In this document: positions 63,768-64,000 of the stretch, piece by piece
How positions within the stretch are numbered: position 1 is the first letter of the stretch
Layout: every line of letters starts with the position of its first letter
From: Acridotheres tristis
Lineage: Eukaryota > Chordata > Aves > Passeriformes > Sturnidae
Assembly: GCA_037013685.1 (NCBI GenBank)
Contig: CM072890.1
Span: 13,283,043-13,347,042 of the forward strand
Reading direction: 5' to 3'
Length of the DNA: 64,000 bases
Made by a program: the position numbers and the translations under genes
The notes under the pieces: generated by a model
What the model was told of the DNA's origin: nothing
The model's database searches: none
The model's input: the letters and a program-made list of their open reading frames with translations, nothing else

Positions 63768-64000
63768 AAAAGTTAAAAAGTCATTGCCACAGAAATTTTG
63801 GGGACAAGTGAAATGGTTCAACGTGAAAAAAAGATACCGTTTCATCACCTGGAAGGATACCAGGGAAGATGGTCCATCAGACATCTATAAAAAAGAATAA
63901 TCTCAGGAAATATCTCTGCAGTGTAGGAGATAGAACTGTGGAATTTGATATAGAACAGGGAAAAAAAGCCCCCAAGCAGCTAATGTCACAGGACCTAGTG
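63768..64000 (+). pseudogene. Y-box protein (YBX) processed pseudogene, cold-shock domain
   Basis: The frame reads [20 protein letters not shown] and [11 protein letters not shown], matching the Y-box cold-shock domain ([20 protein letters not shown] in the functional protein). The RNP1 glycines are changed and the RNP2 segment is lost. An in-frame TAA occurs at 63898-63900. After a one-base shift in an A run, the next frame continues [12 protein letters not shown] and TVEFD, matching the next part of the domain. In the functional gene introns interrupt this region, so an uninterrupted copy with frameshifts points to a retrocopy. It runs off the window edge. YBX1 and YBX3 cannot be told apart here. 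Confidence 0.85.

Noticed and set aside
63299..63884. Several Trp/Cys/Gly-rich minus-strand frames
   Set aside because: They are antisense reading of the CCA/CAGC-rich stretch and the Y-box pseudogene.
19421..64000. Search for SLC5A12 exons, expected beyond FIBIN by synteny
   Set aside because: I found no recognisable sodium-solute symporter exon. The gene probably lies past the right edge.

Overview
The window reads as nuclear DNA of a bird, probably a songbird. It carries many CR1 LINE tails with the avian 3' end, several families of avian-type ERV LTRs, and two vertebrate genes, BBOX1 and FIBIN, in the order and relative strand they have on human 11p14. There are no bacterial-style operons. 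Nearly all open frames other than those noted below are chance or antisense reading through AT-rich intergenic DNA and retroelements.

Layout. At 97-318 (minus) lies the first coding exon of BBOX1 (gamma-butyrobetaine dioxygenase, carnitine synthesis). Upstream of it on the same strand are two CpG islands (about 5030-5215 and 8690-9140), each with a minus-strand splice donor, and both are candidate BBOX1 first exons. The intronless FIBIN gene is complete at 18458-19087 (minus) with its own CpG-island promoter. From about 19.4 kb to the end I found no further protein gene that looks intact. That half is a probable intergenic stretch loaded with transposon remains.

The mobile-element record is the most informative part. 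Exact target-site duplications (TSDs) fix the borders of six insertions: a 387-bp LTR at 3287-3673 (TSD atggga) and its near twin at 44330-44716 (TSD gagagg). The twin sits inside a second LTR at 44185-45294 (TSD ctgtg), whose sister copy is at 52972-53684 (TSD cacat). There is also a 1401-bp LTR at 33851-35251 (TSD ccctg) and a minus-strand LTR at 30364-31274 (TSD actat). That last LTR is interrupted by an opposite-strand 320-bp LTR with TGTCCT/AGGACA ends.

A two-LTR provirus remnant at 38523-41300 has lost gag, protease and reverse transcriptase: its 5' LTR runs straight into the end of integrase, then a frameshifted betaretrovirus-like env. It sits inside an older CR1 copy whose halves flank it. 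A second ERV leaves only its env tail, polypurine tract and LTR at 7741-8480. Near the right edge are a possible gag remnant, an LTR-like block and a decayed Y-box (cold-shock domain) retrocopy that runs off the window.

I see no new gene system. The points most worth following are the stacked LTR insertions, the two alternative BBOX1 promoters, the alanine expansion in FIBIN and the Y-box pseudogene. Repeat family names are assigned from pattern memory and need a library search.
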